From assembly GCF_900240385.1 (NCBI RefSeq), contig NZ_OEQH01000002.1:260488-324487 (forward strand): a DNA stretch of 64,000 nt, in the 5' to 3' direction. Both the position numbers and the translations under genes were made by a program. This DNA is from Clostridium minihomine (GTDB lineage: Bacteria > Bacillota > Clostridia > Oscillospirales > Acutalibacteraceae). The notes under the pieces are model-generated. The model was not told where the DNA came from, made no database searches, and worked only from the letters and a program-made list of their open reading frames with translations. Below, piece after piece: positions 35,746 to 45,122 of this stretch (position 1 is the first letter of the stretch; each line of letters begins with the position of its first letter).

Positions 35746-35774
35746 TTGACAGTATATAAAAACGAGTATAATAT
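35746..35774 (+). promoter_or_regulatory. Candidate promoter upstream of the LRR protein
   Basis: Perfect TTGACA (35746-35751) followed by overlapping -10 choices TATAAT (15-base spacer) and TAATAT (17-base spacer). It points to the large LRR gene 270 bases downstream. The rest of 35641-36039 is AT-rich and gene-free. Confidence 0.6.
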
Positions 35775-36039
35775 GAAAACGCTGTTGGATTTCCAAATTC
35801 AGTTTTTTATTTTACCAATTGTTAGTCCAGATTAACAAAAACGTTTTTTTGCTGCAAAAAATGCACTGCATGTACACAGAACAAATCAATTGCGGGATTC
35901 CATTTTGGAATCGGAAGAGATAGTTAAGACACAACAAGGGGTCAGTACGCCCTTTTGTAAGTCATAACTAACAAAAAAGAGAACCCGGGGGCATTTTGTC
36001 CTGCGGGAATTGAGGATGTTTAGATCAGGAGGATCATAA

Positions 36040-39000
36040 GTGCAAATAAATAGTGTAAGTAAAAGGGTTTTAGCCAGTTTTTTAAGCCTGCAAATCCTTT
36101 TTTCTGGTGCGCCCATGGCGTTTGCCGCAGAAGGAACAGGCAGTTCCGACATTTTCACTGCAGATGGACTTACATACAAAGTGCTGTCTGAGGCGGAAGA
36201 AGAAAACGGCACCGTACAGGTAGGAAATGGCACCTCGGCAATGGCAGTTAGCGGCTTTGTTGAGGTACCGGCGACGGTGACAAATGAAGACAAAACATAC
36301 GATGTGGTTGAAATCGGCGAAAAGGCCTTTTTGCGGCAGGGCTCTCTGACAGAAATCACCTTGCCGGATAGTATAACTCAGATTGGCGTTCGAGCCTTTT
36401 TCGGCACCGGTCTGGAAAGTTTTGAAATGAGCGACAGTGTAACCAGCATTGGTGAAGACTCTTTTGGAGCTTCTGAGGCTTTGGCAAGCATCACTCTTTC
36501 TGAAAATTTGGAAGTCATACCCAAAGGGGCTTTTGGCAGCTGCTCTGCTCTGCGGCAAATTGATATTCCCGAGGGCGTAACCAGTATTGAAGACTCTGCG
36601 TTTTTAAGCTGCCAAGAGCTTCAAAGAGTGTCGTTGCCCGCCAGCTTGGAAGTCATCGGAGACAAGGCTTTCTGGCAGGACGAGGCTCTGAATACGCTTA
36701 CGATTGCAGAAGACAGCCAGCTGACTTCCATCGGTGAAAGCGCTTTTCAGTGGTGCGGCCTTTTAAAATCGATAAAATTGCCGGTTGGCCTGAAAGAAAT
36801 CGGAAAATCGGCATTTGCAAATTGCGATTCACTGGATAACATCGGCTTGGACGATACCACAGGCAGTGAATTGGAAACACTGGGAGACGGCGCTTTTAAT
36901 GCTACGAAGCTCACCAGTTTTTACTTCCCGGAAACACTGACGAACTTGGGGGATCGCCCGCTGAGCAGCTGCTCAAAGCTGGCTTCGATCCTTGTGGATG
37001 AGAATAATCCGTCCTATCAATCGGTGGACGGAATTCTGTTCAGCAAAGACGGCAGCGAGCTGCTGATGTACCCTGCAGCGAAAAAAGGCTCCGCTTACAA
37101 AGTACCTGCCGGAGTCACATCCATTGCCAAGTATGCTTTCTGGGGCAATGCACGCCTGTCTGAATTGACCATGAACGATGGCGTAGAAACTTTGGGTGAT
37201 TTTGTGTTCCAAAATGCTTCTTCGCTGACCAGCGTAACGATAGCAGATTCGGTAACCAGCATCGGACGTTTGGGCTTTTACAACAATTCCAAACTGGAAA
37301 GTGTTCATCTGCCGGAAAACCTTGAGGTATTGGTGAACAGCGCCTTCTATAACTGCGAATTCTTGGAGGAAATCACCATTCCCAAGAACGTAACAGAAAT
37401 ACAGGCCAATGCATTTGGAAGCTGCCCTAATCTGGAGAACATCACCATTCTTTCGGACAAACTGACCGCAGTGGAAGCCAAAGCCTTTGCCGGAGCAGCA
37501 GGTGATGTAAAGATTTCGGTTCCCAATTTGGCTGTAAAAGCTTTGGTTGTTGCCAGCGGAATACCCGAAAGCCAGGTTACTGCGGAATCCACCGATCCCG
37601 GCACAGATCCCGGAACCGATCCGGAACCGGAGGTAAAATCCTTTACTGCAGGAGGCTGGGAGTATACCGTTCTGACTCAGGCATCTGAAGGAAAGAACGG
37701 CACCGTACAGCTGGGTAACGGCAAATCTTCTGTTTCTGCTTCAAGCACCGTTGTCATTCCCGAAACGGTAAGCTATGAAGACAAAAATTACACCGTAACC
37801 GCAATCGGTGCCCACGCTTTTGAGGCAGACCCGGAAATGGGCAGTTCCATCAAAACAGTTACCTTGCCGGCTTCTGTCGTTTCCATCGGCGATAAAGCAT
37901 TCTATGACTGCGGCTCTATCACCAGCTTTACCATTCCGGAAGACAGCCAGCTGGCTTCTATTGGGAATAATGCTTTTGATTCCTGCAGCGGTCTTACTTC
38001 CTTAAAGCTGCCTTCCACCCTGAGAACCATTGGAAACGCAGCCTTCCTGAATTGCTCTAAGCTGTCTGATTGCGTTTTGCCGGAGGGGTTAACCTCTTTG
38101 GGTGATGGCGCCTTTACTCGTGCAACGAAACTGACTTCTGTTACTATCCCCTCCACCCTCACTTCTTTGGGTGACAGACCGTTTGACAGCTGCACCGGTC
38201 TGAAAGAAATGAACGTTGCTGCGGGCAACTCGGTCTATTCCAGCGAGAATGGCGTATTGTTCAATGCAAACAAAACAGAATTGATGCTTTATCCGGCGCA
38301 GAAAGCCGGCGACTCTTACACCGTTCCTCAAACAGTGAAATCCATTTCTGCTTATGCTTTTGCACAGAATGCAAGCCTGTATGAGGTTGACCTGTCCGGG
38401 GTCGAAACCATTGGTGTTTCTGCATTCAGCAAATGCAGCAAACTGGAAACCGTGAATCTGGGTTCCAAACTGGTATCCATCGATCGTCTCGCCTTCCAAG
38501 GCTGCACTTCTCTGGAAGAGATTCGTTTGCCTGTTTCTCTCAAAACCCTTGCAGACAATCTTTTTTCGGGAGCAAGTTCTTTAGAGAAAATTGAAATTCT
38601 TTCTGCGCAGCTTGAAACCGTTGCAAAGAACGCATTCAGCGGTGTTTCTGCATCTGCAACCTATTCCGTCCCCAACGAAAGAATTAAGGCACTCTTGACC
38701 GAAAGCGGCGTTAAGGAGGCTCAGATTCAGGTCGTTGATACCGGAGAACCCGAGCCGGAAGTCGCAAACTTTACCATCGGCCAAGTCCAGTATGATGTGC
38801 TCAGCCAGAGCACCGGAACAGAAAACGGAAGCGTTCGAATCAGCAATGCCAAAAACACCACAGGGAAGGTTACACTTTCTTCCACCGTGGAATATTTGGG
38901 AAAAGTGTATGACGTAATTGCAGTCGGCGATTCTGCCTTCAGCGGAAGCAGCATGACAGAAATCACACTGCCCGAAAGCATCGTCTCTATCGGTGACTTG

Positions 39001-41304
39001 GCATTTACCAAATGCAATGGGCTAACCAGCTTTGAAATCCCCTCCGGCGTGAAATCCATTGGCGCCAGAGGTATTACAGAATGCACAAAACTGAAAACCA
39101 TCACCTTTGCGCCAAACAGCAGCCTGGAAAGTTTGGGCAACGGGGCACTGGGCGATAACCCGGCACTGGAAAGTGTACGGCTGCCTAAAACACTGAAAAA
39201 TATCGGCACACATTTAATGCTGTTTGACAGTTCTCTTAAAACGGTAGAGTTTGAGCAAGGCTCAGAATGGACTTCTCTGCCGGATGGAACCTTCATGCGC
39301 TGCCCGAGTCTGGAGACTGTAATTCTTCCGGAAAGCGTAACCGAAATCGGCTCAGAAGCCTTTTACGATTGCCAATCCCTCAAGGAGTTCGGCGGCCTGA
39401 CAGCCATTTCGGAAATTGGAGAAAACGCGTTCTATAATTGCCTGTCTTTAACGGAAGTGACGCTGAGTGACGAACTGGAAGAATTGGGCAGCGGCGTATT
39501 TTCCGGCTGCACCGGTCTGAAATCGGTTCAGCTGGGCAATGGCCTGACCACGCTTGGCGCAATGGTAGCCGAAGATGCAGAAGAGTCTGTCGTTGGTGTA
39601 TTTGAAGGCTGCACCGAACTGACCGAAATCATCATACCCGCATCGGTTCATACCATCGGCAAGAGCGTGTTTAAGAATTGCACCTCACTCAGCCGTATCG
39701 AAATCAAATCGAATACGCTCAAACCCGTCGGTTCCAATGCTTTTTACAATTTAGCACCGAATGCCCAGATTATTGTTGAGAATGAAGCGGTAAAAAACAC
39801 ACTCATTCAAACTGCTCTGGTTCCGGCTGAGAAGATTGTGGTAAAAGCGCCCCAGCCCGGCAACGATTTTAAAGCCGTAACCGGCATCATCAACCTGCCC
39901 GCTCAGGCTACGGCCGGCGTTGCTTTGACACTTACCGGCACGGTGGTTCCGGCTGACGCAACCAACCGGACAATCAAATGGCAGCTTGCAGATGCCGACA
40001 ACCAGATCGGTGCAAGCATTACCGGAAACCGCTTCACGGCAAAGACTGCCGGCACGGTAACGGTACGCGCGATTGTCGAAAACGGCCTTGCCGACTCTGA
40101 GCCTTACGTGCAGGAGTTCCAGATTACCGTAAAAGCCGCCGAGAATTCCGGTAACAACGGAAACGGCAGCGGAAATAGCGGCAGTGGATCTTCCAGCAAT
40201 AAATCCTCTAAAAACACTTCTTCCAGCAGCAAAGATACAGCTGTTGAAAGTGTTGTTACAAGCCCTTCCTCGAACGGAGGAACTGTAACCACAGTAACAA
40301 CCGTACCGTCTAGCGACATGGTAACAAACGGCGCGGCCCAAATCAGTGCATCCGTTCCCCAAAGTGTGGCAACCGCTTTGGCTTCAGCCACTGCTTCCAC
40401 CCCTGCTGCAGTGAAGATTTCGGTGCCTACTGCTTCTCTGGTTCAGCAGCTGAAGAACACAGAGGTAACCAAAGTGTCTTTGAATCTGGCAGCACCGGCG
40501 GCTGTTGCAAACAACACCAACACCAATGCACAGGTTTCTGTTCAGGCGGATGGCGGTCTGCTCAATACAGCAAGATTGACCGGAAAAGATTTGGAAATTA
40601 CCGTTCAAAACGCACAGACCGGTAAAACTGCTTACACCTGGAGCTTTAACGGATCTGCTTTGGCACAGGCTACCATGATTCGGGATCTGAATCTGGCACT
40701 GTCTGTACATTCCACTTCTGAGGTTCCTGCTATGCAGAGTGCCGCCCCCTCCAGCACCGGCATTGTGCTGCGCTTTGCAAAGAACGGCCAGCTGCCCGCC
40801 ACGGCTACCGTGACGGTTGACGTTGCCTCACAGGGATATCAGCCTGGCCAGATTCTGTATTTCTATTATCTGAATCCGGCAAACGGCAGCCTTGAGCTAC
40901 AAAACAACGGGAATCCGATTACAGTAAACGAACAGGGCTATGCCGCTGTTACCGTAACACACAACTCCGATTTCGTCCTGCTGCCGAATAAGGCAGCAAG
41001 CGGTTCGCTGACGCTTGATACGCTTAGCTATAACCTGCCACAGGGTAAATCCTATGAAATCGGCGCGAAACTGACCGCAGCGGATGCCACCTTGAAGGTG
41101 ACTTCTTCCAGAGCCGGTCTGGTAAAGATTGAGCGCACCAATAACGGTAGCTATAAGGTAACTGGCCTGAAGGCCGGCACAACCTATGTATCGTTCGACG
41201 TGTATTCCGGCAACAAGCTGGTGGCTCATTCTTCTGTGAAAGTAACGGTGCAAAACGGAGGCCAGGCACAAGGTGTGTCTGCCAAACGTGTCGTGAATTT
41301 CTAA
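36040..41304 (+). CDS. Giant secreted BspA-like leucine-rich-repeat protein
   Basis: 1754 residues. GTG start with AGGAGG seven bases upstream; signal peptide ending near MAFAAEG. Three homologous blocks of LRR_5/BspA repeats (about 37-515, 545-912, 920-1265). Each block opens with a F-T-A/I-G-x-x-Y-x-V-L strand (for example FTADGLTYKVL) followed by NGTVQ.GN, has 15 or more repeats of the type SVTSIGEDSFGASEALASI, and ends with a VP.x.x.KAL helix. Next come an Ig-like domain (about 1275-1370), a Gly/Ser/Asn linker (about 1370-1405) and a C-terminal domain with a further Ig-like end. No LPxTG anchor is present. BspA-like proteins bind host or bacterial surfaces; the ligand here is unknown. Confidence 0.9.
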   Translation: MQINSVSKRVLASFLSLQILFSGAPMAFAAEGTGSSDIFTADGLTYKVLSEAEEENGTVQVGNGTSAMAVSGFVEVPATVTNEDKTYDVVEIGEKAFLRQGSLTEITLPDSITQIGVRAFFGTGLESFEMSDSVTSIGEDSFGASEALASITLSENLEVIPKGAFGSCSALRQIDIPEGVTSIEDSAFLSCQELQRVSLPASLEVIGDKAFWQDEALNTLTIAEDSQLTSIGESAFQWCGLLKSIKLPVGLKEIGKSAFANCDSLDNIGLDDTTGSELETLGDGAFNATKLTSFYFPETLTNLGDRPLSSCSKLASILVDENNPSYQSVDGILFSKDGSELLMYPAAKKGSAYKVPAGVTSIAKYAFWGNARLSELTMNDGVETLGDFVFQNASSLTSVTIADSVTSIGRLGFYNNSKLESVHLPENLEVLVNSAFYNCEFLEEITIPKNVTEIQANAFGSCPNLENITILSDKLTAVEAKAFAGAAGDVKISVPNLAVKALVVASGIPESQVTAESTDPGTDPGTDPEPEVKSFTAGGWEYTVLTQASEGKNGTVQLGNGKSSVSASSTVVIPETVSYEDKNYTVTAIGAHAFEADPEMGSSIKTVTLPASVVSIGDKAFYDCGSITSFTIPEDSQLASIGNNAFDSCSGLTSLKLPSTLRTIGNAAFLNCSKLSDCVLPEGLTSLGDGAFTRATKLTSVTIPSTLTSLGDRPFDSCTGLKEMNVAAGNSVYSSENGVLFNANKTELMLYPAQKAGDSYTVPQTVKSISAYAFAQNASLYEVDLSGVETIGVSAFSKCSKLETVNLGSKLVSIDRLAFQGCTSLEEIRLPVSLKTLADNLFSGASSLEKIEILSAQLETVAKNAFSGVSASATYSVPNERIKALLTESGVKEAQIQVVDTGEPEPEVANFTIGQVQYDVLSQSTGTENGSVRISNAKNTTGKVTLSSTVEYLGKVYDVIAVGDSAFSGSSMTEITLPESIVSIGDLAFTKCNGLTSFEIPSGVKSIGARGITECTKLKTITFAPNSSLESLGNGALGDNPALESVRLPKTLKNIGTHLMLFDSSLKTVEFEQGSEWTSLPDGTFMRCPSLETVILPESVTEIGSEAFYDCQSLKEFGGLTAISEIGENAFYNCLSLTEVTLSDELEELGSGVFSGCTGLKSVQLGNGLTTLGAMVAEDAEESVVGVFEGCTELTEIIIPASVHTIGKSVFKNCTSLSRIEIKSNTLKPVGSNAFYNLAPNAQIIVENEAVKNTLIQTALVPAEKIVVKAPQPGNDFKAVTGIINLPAQATAGVALTLTGTVVPADATNRTIKWQLADADNQIGASITGNRFTAKTAGTVTVRAIVENGLADSEPYVQEFQITVKAAENSGNNGNGSGNSGSGSSSNKSSKNTSSSSKDTAVESVVTSPSSNGGTVTTVTTVPSSDMVTNGAAQISASVPQSVATALASATASTPAAVKISVPTASLVQQLKNTEVTKVSLNLAAPAAVANNTNTNAQVSVQADGGLLNTARLTGKDLEITVQNAQTGKTAYTWSFNGSALAQATMIRDLNLALSVHSTSEVPAMQSAAPSSTGIVLRFAKNGQLPATATVTVDVASQGYQPGQILYFYYLNPANGSLELQNNGNPITVNEQGYAAVTVTHNSDFVLLPNKAASGSLTLDTLSYNLPQGKSYEIGAKLTAADATLKVTSSRAGLVKIERTNNGSYKVTGLKAGTTYVSFDVYSGNKLVAHSSVKVTVQNGGQAQGVSAKRVVNF

Positions 41305-41323
41305 TTAACTGCATAACGAAACT

Positions 41324-41353
41324 GCGCCCCGAGGCCATTTGGCTTCGGGGTGC
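41324..41353 (+). terminator. Hairpin after the LRR gene
   Basis: GCGCCCCGAGGCCA pairs with TGGCTTCGGGGTGC. The following T-run is short (GCTTTC), so it is a probable but weak terminator. Confidence 0.65.
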
Positions 41354-41547
41354 TTTCACGTTATCAGAAAGGCCCGACAAAACGCCTTACGGAAAGAATT
41401 TGATTGGCACACCAATTGGATTCTTTCTTTTTTTATGCTACACTCAAAATAGATAAATACAGCTTGCTCTTTTCAATACAAGCTTTTGTATTTTTGCCCT
41501 TTATAAAAAGAGGATATTTCCCTTTATTTTATAAAGAGGTGAAAACC

Positions 41548-42453
41548 ATGTATGTAAAAAAAGCGTTTGGATATGTATTGCCACCGGAACATGCCTCCGC
41601 TTTTGTGAAAGGGCGGCTGGATACTTATTCCCCACCCACAACCGTTAGTAAAAAGTGGAAGCATTGGGTTGCAAAGCTGGACTTAAAAACCTGCTTAGCC
41701 TGCCGTAATCTGCACGGTAAAATATATGATAGGAATGACACTCCTTTAGAGGAACTTCCTTTACACCCAAACTGCCGATGTGCTGTCAAAGCAATGCAGG
41801 CTGTTGTAGCCGGAAACGCTACAAAAGATGGAGAAAACGGAGCAGATTGGTGGATAAGCGACTCTGGCCTTTTACCAGACTATTATATTTCAAAAAAGGA
41901 AATAAGTCGTTTGGGTTGGAAATGGGGAAAATCTCCAGTAAAATTTGCACCAGGAAAAATGGTCACAGGGGGAATTTATTCAAATCGCAACCGGCACTTA
42001 CCACACGCACCTGGTCGTATCTGGTGGGAAGCCGATATTAATTATTACAGTGGCAGACGAAATATGCACCGATTACTTTGGTCAAACGATGGACTATTAT
42101 TTGTCACCTATGACCATTATGAAACCTTTTTAGAAATTATTTTGGAGGAGGAAAGAACCATGGATGAAAATAAATCAATTACCCTCGACCTTACCGGCTG
42201 CAAATATTTAGGGGAGCTGCACGAAAGAATTCGTATTGCTTTTGATTTCCCAGAGTGGTACGGGAAGAATTGGGATGCTTTTTGGGATCTTCTTTGGAGT
42301 AACTGCGAAGCAGAAATGGTTGAAATTGTGGGTGAGTATACATTATCAAAAGAGTTTTTACCAGAATTAAAATTAATGCATGAAGTCTTGCAACAAAGTA
42401 AATTTGAAAGCAAAAAGTATAATGGGAATTTTGATTATAAAATCATCAGTTAA
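41548..42453 (+). CDS. Phage-head-motif/barnase toxin in frame with a barstar inhibitor
   Basis: 301 residues from the ATG at 41548 (AAGAGGTG upstream). Residues 1-80 end in CLAC (49-52) and HPNCRC (73-78), the metal-binding signature of SPP1 gp7/Mu gpF-type head proteins. Residues 100-198 are a barnase-type RNase with all catalytic residues: K116, E161, R171, R175, H190 (barnase K27, E73, R83, R87, H102). The frame continues through FLEIILEEERT into barstar (205-301) with YGKNWDAFWD, which keeps both acidic residues that contact barnase. A strong GGAGGAGG site and ATG at 42160 let barstar also be made alone (97 aa). Deleting one T from the T5 run at the junction would give a TAG stop right after the barnase domain. 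No signal peptide. Confidence 0.85.
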   Translation: MYVKKAFGYVLPPEHASAFVKGRLDTYSPPTTVSKKWKHWVAKLDLKTCLACRNLHGKIYDRNDTPLEELPLHPNCRCAVKAMQAVVAGNATKDGENGADWWISDSGLLPDYYISKKEISRLGWKWGKSPVKFAPGKMVTGGIYSNRNRHLPHAPGRIWWEADINYYSGRRNMHRLLWSNDGLLFVTYDHYETFLEIILEEERTMDENKSITLDLTGCKYLGELHERIRIAFDFPEWYGKNWDAFWDLLWSNCEAEMVEIVGEYTLSKEFLPELKLMHEVLQQSKFESKKYNGNFDYKIIS

Positions 42454-42589
42454 TGGTGCTCTGCCTATACAAAGCTTCGTACCATGAATGTCTTTCTTAC
42501 ACTTGCGCTGGACAAATACTAAGTTCCGATTGGTTCCCTTTAACCACTAAAAAGCCTTTTTAGAAATTATTTTGGAGGAGGAAAGAACC

Positions 42590-42883
42590 ATGGATGAAGA
42601 TAAATCAATTACCCTCGACCTTACCGGCTGCAAATATTTCGACGAACTTCACGAAAGAATTCGCATCACTTTTGATTTTCCAGAGTGGTACGGGAAAAAC
42701 TGGGATGCCTTTTGGGATTTCATGCGCACTGAATGCGATGCGGAAATGGTTGAAATTGTGGGAGAGTCTACGATGCCAAAAGAGTTTTTACCACAATTAG
42801 AATTAATGCACACTGTATTATCGGATCTAAAAATAGAGAATGCAAAATACGGTTGGCGTTTTGACTATAAAATCATCAGCTGA
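42590..42883 (+). CDS. Barstar-family RNase inhibitor, second copy
   Basis: 97 residues, barstar fold with DLTGCKYFDELHERI and YGKNWDAFWD. It lies 136 bases after the fused gene. The 40-odd bases before its ATG, including GGAGGAGG, are a copy of the junction before the first barstar, so the gene arose by tandem duplication. From the CKYFDEL segment onward it is nearly identical to the third copy and differs more from the first (FMRTECDAEM versus LLWSNCEAEM). It should neutralise the barnase toxin or a related one. Confidence 0.9.
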   Translation: MDEDKSITLDLTGCKYFDELHERIRITFDFPEWYGKNWDAFWDFMRTECDAEMVEIVGESTMPKEFLPQLELMHTVLSDLKIENAKYGWRFDYKIIS

Positions 42884-42993
42884 TTGTTCCCAAGTTTCCC
42901 TATCCAAGAGATTTTTTTAAAAGGATACTATATACTTGCTGCAAATACCGCTTGTATTTAGTGAGCAGTAAGAGCTTAAAAGGAGGCGTATCT

Positions 42994-43287
42994 ATGAATC
43001 AGAAAAAAACAATTATTCTGGATTTAACCGGCTGCAAATATTTCGACGAACTTCACGAAAGAATTCGTATTGCTTTTGATTTCCCTAAAGGATACGGGAA
43101 AAACTGGGATGCCTTTTGGGATTTCATGCGCACTGAATGCGATGCGGAAATGGTTGAAATTGTGGGAGAGTCTACGATGCCAAAAGAGTTTTTACCACAA
43201 TTAGAATTAATGCACACTGTATTATCGGATCTAAAAATAGAGAATGCAAAATACGGTTGGAATTTTGATTATAAAATCATTAGCTGA
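42994..43287 (+). CDS. Barstar-family RNase inhibitor, third copy
   Basis: 97 residues, same family as the previous two. The N-terminus MNQKKTIILDLTGCKYF differs from copy 2, and its ribosome-binding site AGGAGG is in a different context. The remaining 80 residues are almost identical to copy 2, with FPKGYGKNWD instead of FPEWYGKNWD. Near-identity at DNA level over about 250 bases suggests recent duplication or gene conversion. Three inhibitors for one visible toxin suggest an immunity array. Confidence 0.9.
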   Translation: MNQKKTIILDLTGCKYFDELHERIRIAFDFPKGYGKNWDAFWDFMRTECDAEMVEIVGESTMPKEFLPQLELMHTVLSDLKIENAKYGWNFDYKIIS

Positions 43288-43466
43288 TTGTTTCCAAGCT
43301 TGCCTACTCAAGAATTTTTTTCTAAGTGAATCCCTCTGGATACCTCGTTTTCTTCCTGTTCACTCTGCATAAATCTAAATATGGAAAAAGATTTTGCTGT
43401 GAAAGGCTATTAAGGAATGATGTATTTCAGTGAACATGATGCTATTTGGGGATATCTGAATGCAAA

Positions 43467-43503
43467 GAAAACCCGCATGGTTTTATCAACCATACGGGTT
43501 TTC
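43467..43503 (-). terminator. Terminator of the tRNA operon
   Basis: GAAAACCCG.ATGGTT stem with its complement, just after the tRNA-Tyr 3' end on the minus strand and followed there by TTTTCTTTG. Confidence 0.85.
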
Positions 43504-43506
43504 TTT

Positions 43507-43591
43507 TGGTGGAGGAGGGTGGATTCGAACCACCGAAACGTAACGTAACAGATTTACAGTCTGCCCCCTTTGGCCACTCGGGAACTCCTCC
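43507..43591 (-). tRNA. tRNA-Tyr (anticodon GTA), CCA encoded
   Basis: 85 bases on the minus strand. Acceptor GGAGGAG pairs with CTCCTCC, the anticodon loop is in CTGTAAATC with GTA, a long variable arm is present as expected for bacterial tRNA-Tyr, the T-loop is GGTTCGAATCC and CCA is encoded (43507-43509). Confidence 0.96.
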
Positions 43592-43652
43592 ATATTCACT
43601 TTTATCTCATACAGATCACGGTGCCTGTCCCGTTCAGCTGAACGCCGAAGCG

Positions 43653-43728
43653 TGGAGCTGGTGGACGGACTTGAACCCCCGACCTGCTGATTACAAATCA
43701 GCTGCTCTACCAACTGAGCTACACCAGC
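43653..43728 (-). tRNA. tRNA-Thr (anticodon TGT), CCA encoded
   Basis: 76 bases on the minus strand. Acceptor GCTGGTG/CACCAGC, D-arm GTAGCTCAGTTGGTAGAGC, anticodon loop TTTGTAA (TGT), T-arm GGGGGTTCAAGTCCGTC and encoded CCA. It lies 61 bases upstream of tRNA-Tyr in the same transcript. Confidence 0.97.
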
Positions 43729-43926
43729 GTTTCAGAAATAGAATGCTTGAATAATATATCACTTTAATGTAATTTTGTCAACATATTTTTTGAAAAAACC
43801 GTTCTTTTTTAGAGAAAGGCGCAGAAACTGCACTAAAAATCCTATTTGAATAGGCTTGATAGAAGATTTGTTGCACACTCTGAGTACAGTATTTCTTTGA
43901 TGCAATGGCTGTTGTGTGCTGTGAGG

Positions 43927-43954
43927 TGGATACCTTTGGATACCACTGGATACC
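43927..43954. repeat. Three phased copies of TGGATACC
   Basis: TGGATACC starts at 43927, 43937 and 43947, exactly 10 bases apart, with variable two-base spacers. One helical turn between copies would place them on one face of the DNA. A lone GGATACC lies near 43340. They sit just left of the AT-rich island in a gene-free stretch. Confidence 0.55.
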
Positions 43955-44142
43955 AAGGCTCTCACACTCGTGTGCTGCGCACACTTATTTGAGGTTATAT
44001 TCTATTATAAATATGTATAAAAATGGTAAATTTAATTGTTTTTAGTTGATTTATATAGGATTAGAAAGTAAAATGAGGTTAATAACTTTATTTACATGTG
44101 CATTTTCAATCTAACTTTAATACATAGGTGGTGAGTAAAAGA

Positions 44143-45087
44143 ATGGGTGAAGATTTTAATCTAGGAGATCTAGTTCTCCCTACTTTCTTTAAAAATGCTA
44201 CCGAAGAACCAGCTAAGGAAATAGGAAGGACAATTTCAGATTTAATAAGTATCATTTTTACACCAGTAGCTAAGGCAAAAATTCGGCAGCAAGCGGAATT
44301 AAAACAATACATGATCGATATTGAGAAAAAAGCAAGTCAAATTCCTGAATCCGATATTTGTGAACCTAAGCTGCACATAATAGGCCCTGCTCTAGAGGCT
44401 AGCAAATACTATTATGAAGATAAAGTATTAAGAGAAATGTTTGCTAATATTATTATATCTGCAATGGATATAAAAAAGCAATCGATTAATCACCCATCCT
44501 TTGTAGATGTGTTAAAGCAGATATCACCACTAGACGCACATGTTATTTCACTCTTTAGAAAAAGGGCAACAATACACGCACCTACATTAAGTGTAACAAT
44601 TATAAAAGATAGAAAACCCGAACCTACACATGAACCTCAACCATCCGGAGAAGTGATAGGGTATCATTATCCTGAAACAATCTATCCCATTACGGATGTT
44701 TATTTAATGAATGAAGATCAAGGGATGTTAGTCCTTTCAAATTATTTTATTGAAACCAATGCCGCAGATGCATCTGTTGTATCCACTAGTATTACTAATC
44801 TGCAAAGACTTGGTTTGATTTCCATTGACGAAAATATTCGACTGGATGAAAATCAATATAATAAATTTCTGAATCATCCTTATTATATTGATATTCAGGA
44901 AAGCTATGTAAAGAAAGCTGATAATAATAAGATTGGATTTGGTTCCATTAGAGGCAATACTGTATTGTTAAACAGTTATGGTCACTTAGAATTGAAAAAG
45001 AAATCCGTAAGATTGACTCAATACGGTTATGACTTTACAAAAGTTTGTGTATTAGAAAAAGAGGTAGAACTTTATCAGAATCGATAA
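44143..45087 (+). CDS. DUF4393 (Abi-alpha-like) protein
   Basis: 314 residues. The N-terminal half matches the DUF4393/Abi-alpha family: PTFFKNATEEPAKEIGRTISDLISIIFTPVAKAK and DICEPKLHIIGPALEASKYYYEDKVLREMFANII (in parts), an all-helical region. Some family members are annotated as abortive-infection proteins, so a role in phage defence is plausible but not shown. The ATG at 44143 follows AGGTGGTG; the GTG at 44128 is an alternative. It is the first gene of the island and is followed by a small gene at 35 bases. Confidence 0.75.
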   Translation: MGEDFNLGDLVLPTFFKNATEEPAKEIGRTISDLISIIFTPVAKAKIRQQAELKQYMIDIEKKASQIPESDICEPKLHIIGPALEASKYYYEDKVLREMFANIIISAMDIKKQSINHPSFVDVLKQISPLDAHVISLFRKRATIHAPTLSVTIIKDRKPEPTHEPQPSGEVIGYHYPETIYPITDVYLMNEDQGMLVLSNYFIETNAADASVVSTSITNLQRLGLISIDENIRLDENQYNKFLNHPYYIDIQESYVKKADNNKIGFGSIRGNTVLLNSYGHLELKKKSVRLTQYGYDFTKVCVLEKEVELYQNR

Positions 45088-45122
45088 CGTTCCCAAAATA
45101 ATATTAATTAAGGAGCAACCAC

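Noticed and set aside
42126-42131. Calling the barnase-barstar fusion only a sequencing error
   Set aside because: Possible, but the same T5 junction is repeated exactly at the second barstar (42556-42561), so the run itself is likely real; reported as a finding with a check instead.
43507-43728. tRNA genes as the attachment site of the island
   Set aside because: Both tRNAs point left, so an element using their 3' ends would lie left of 43507, while the integrase is at the far right. I found no repeated tRNA 3' end near 63.1-63.3 kb.
43789-43798. Direct repeat TATTTTTTGA (also at 63182) as att core
   Set aside because: Only ten AT-rich bases; this is expected by chance and not supported by position.
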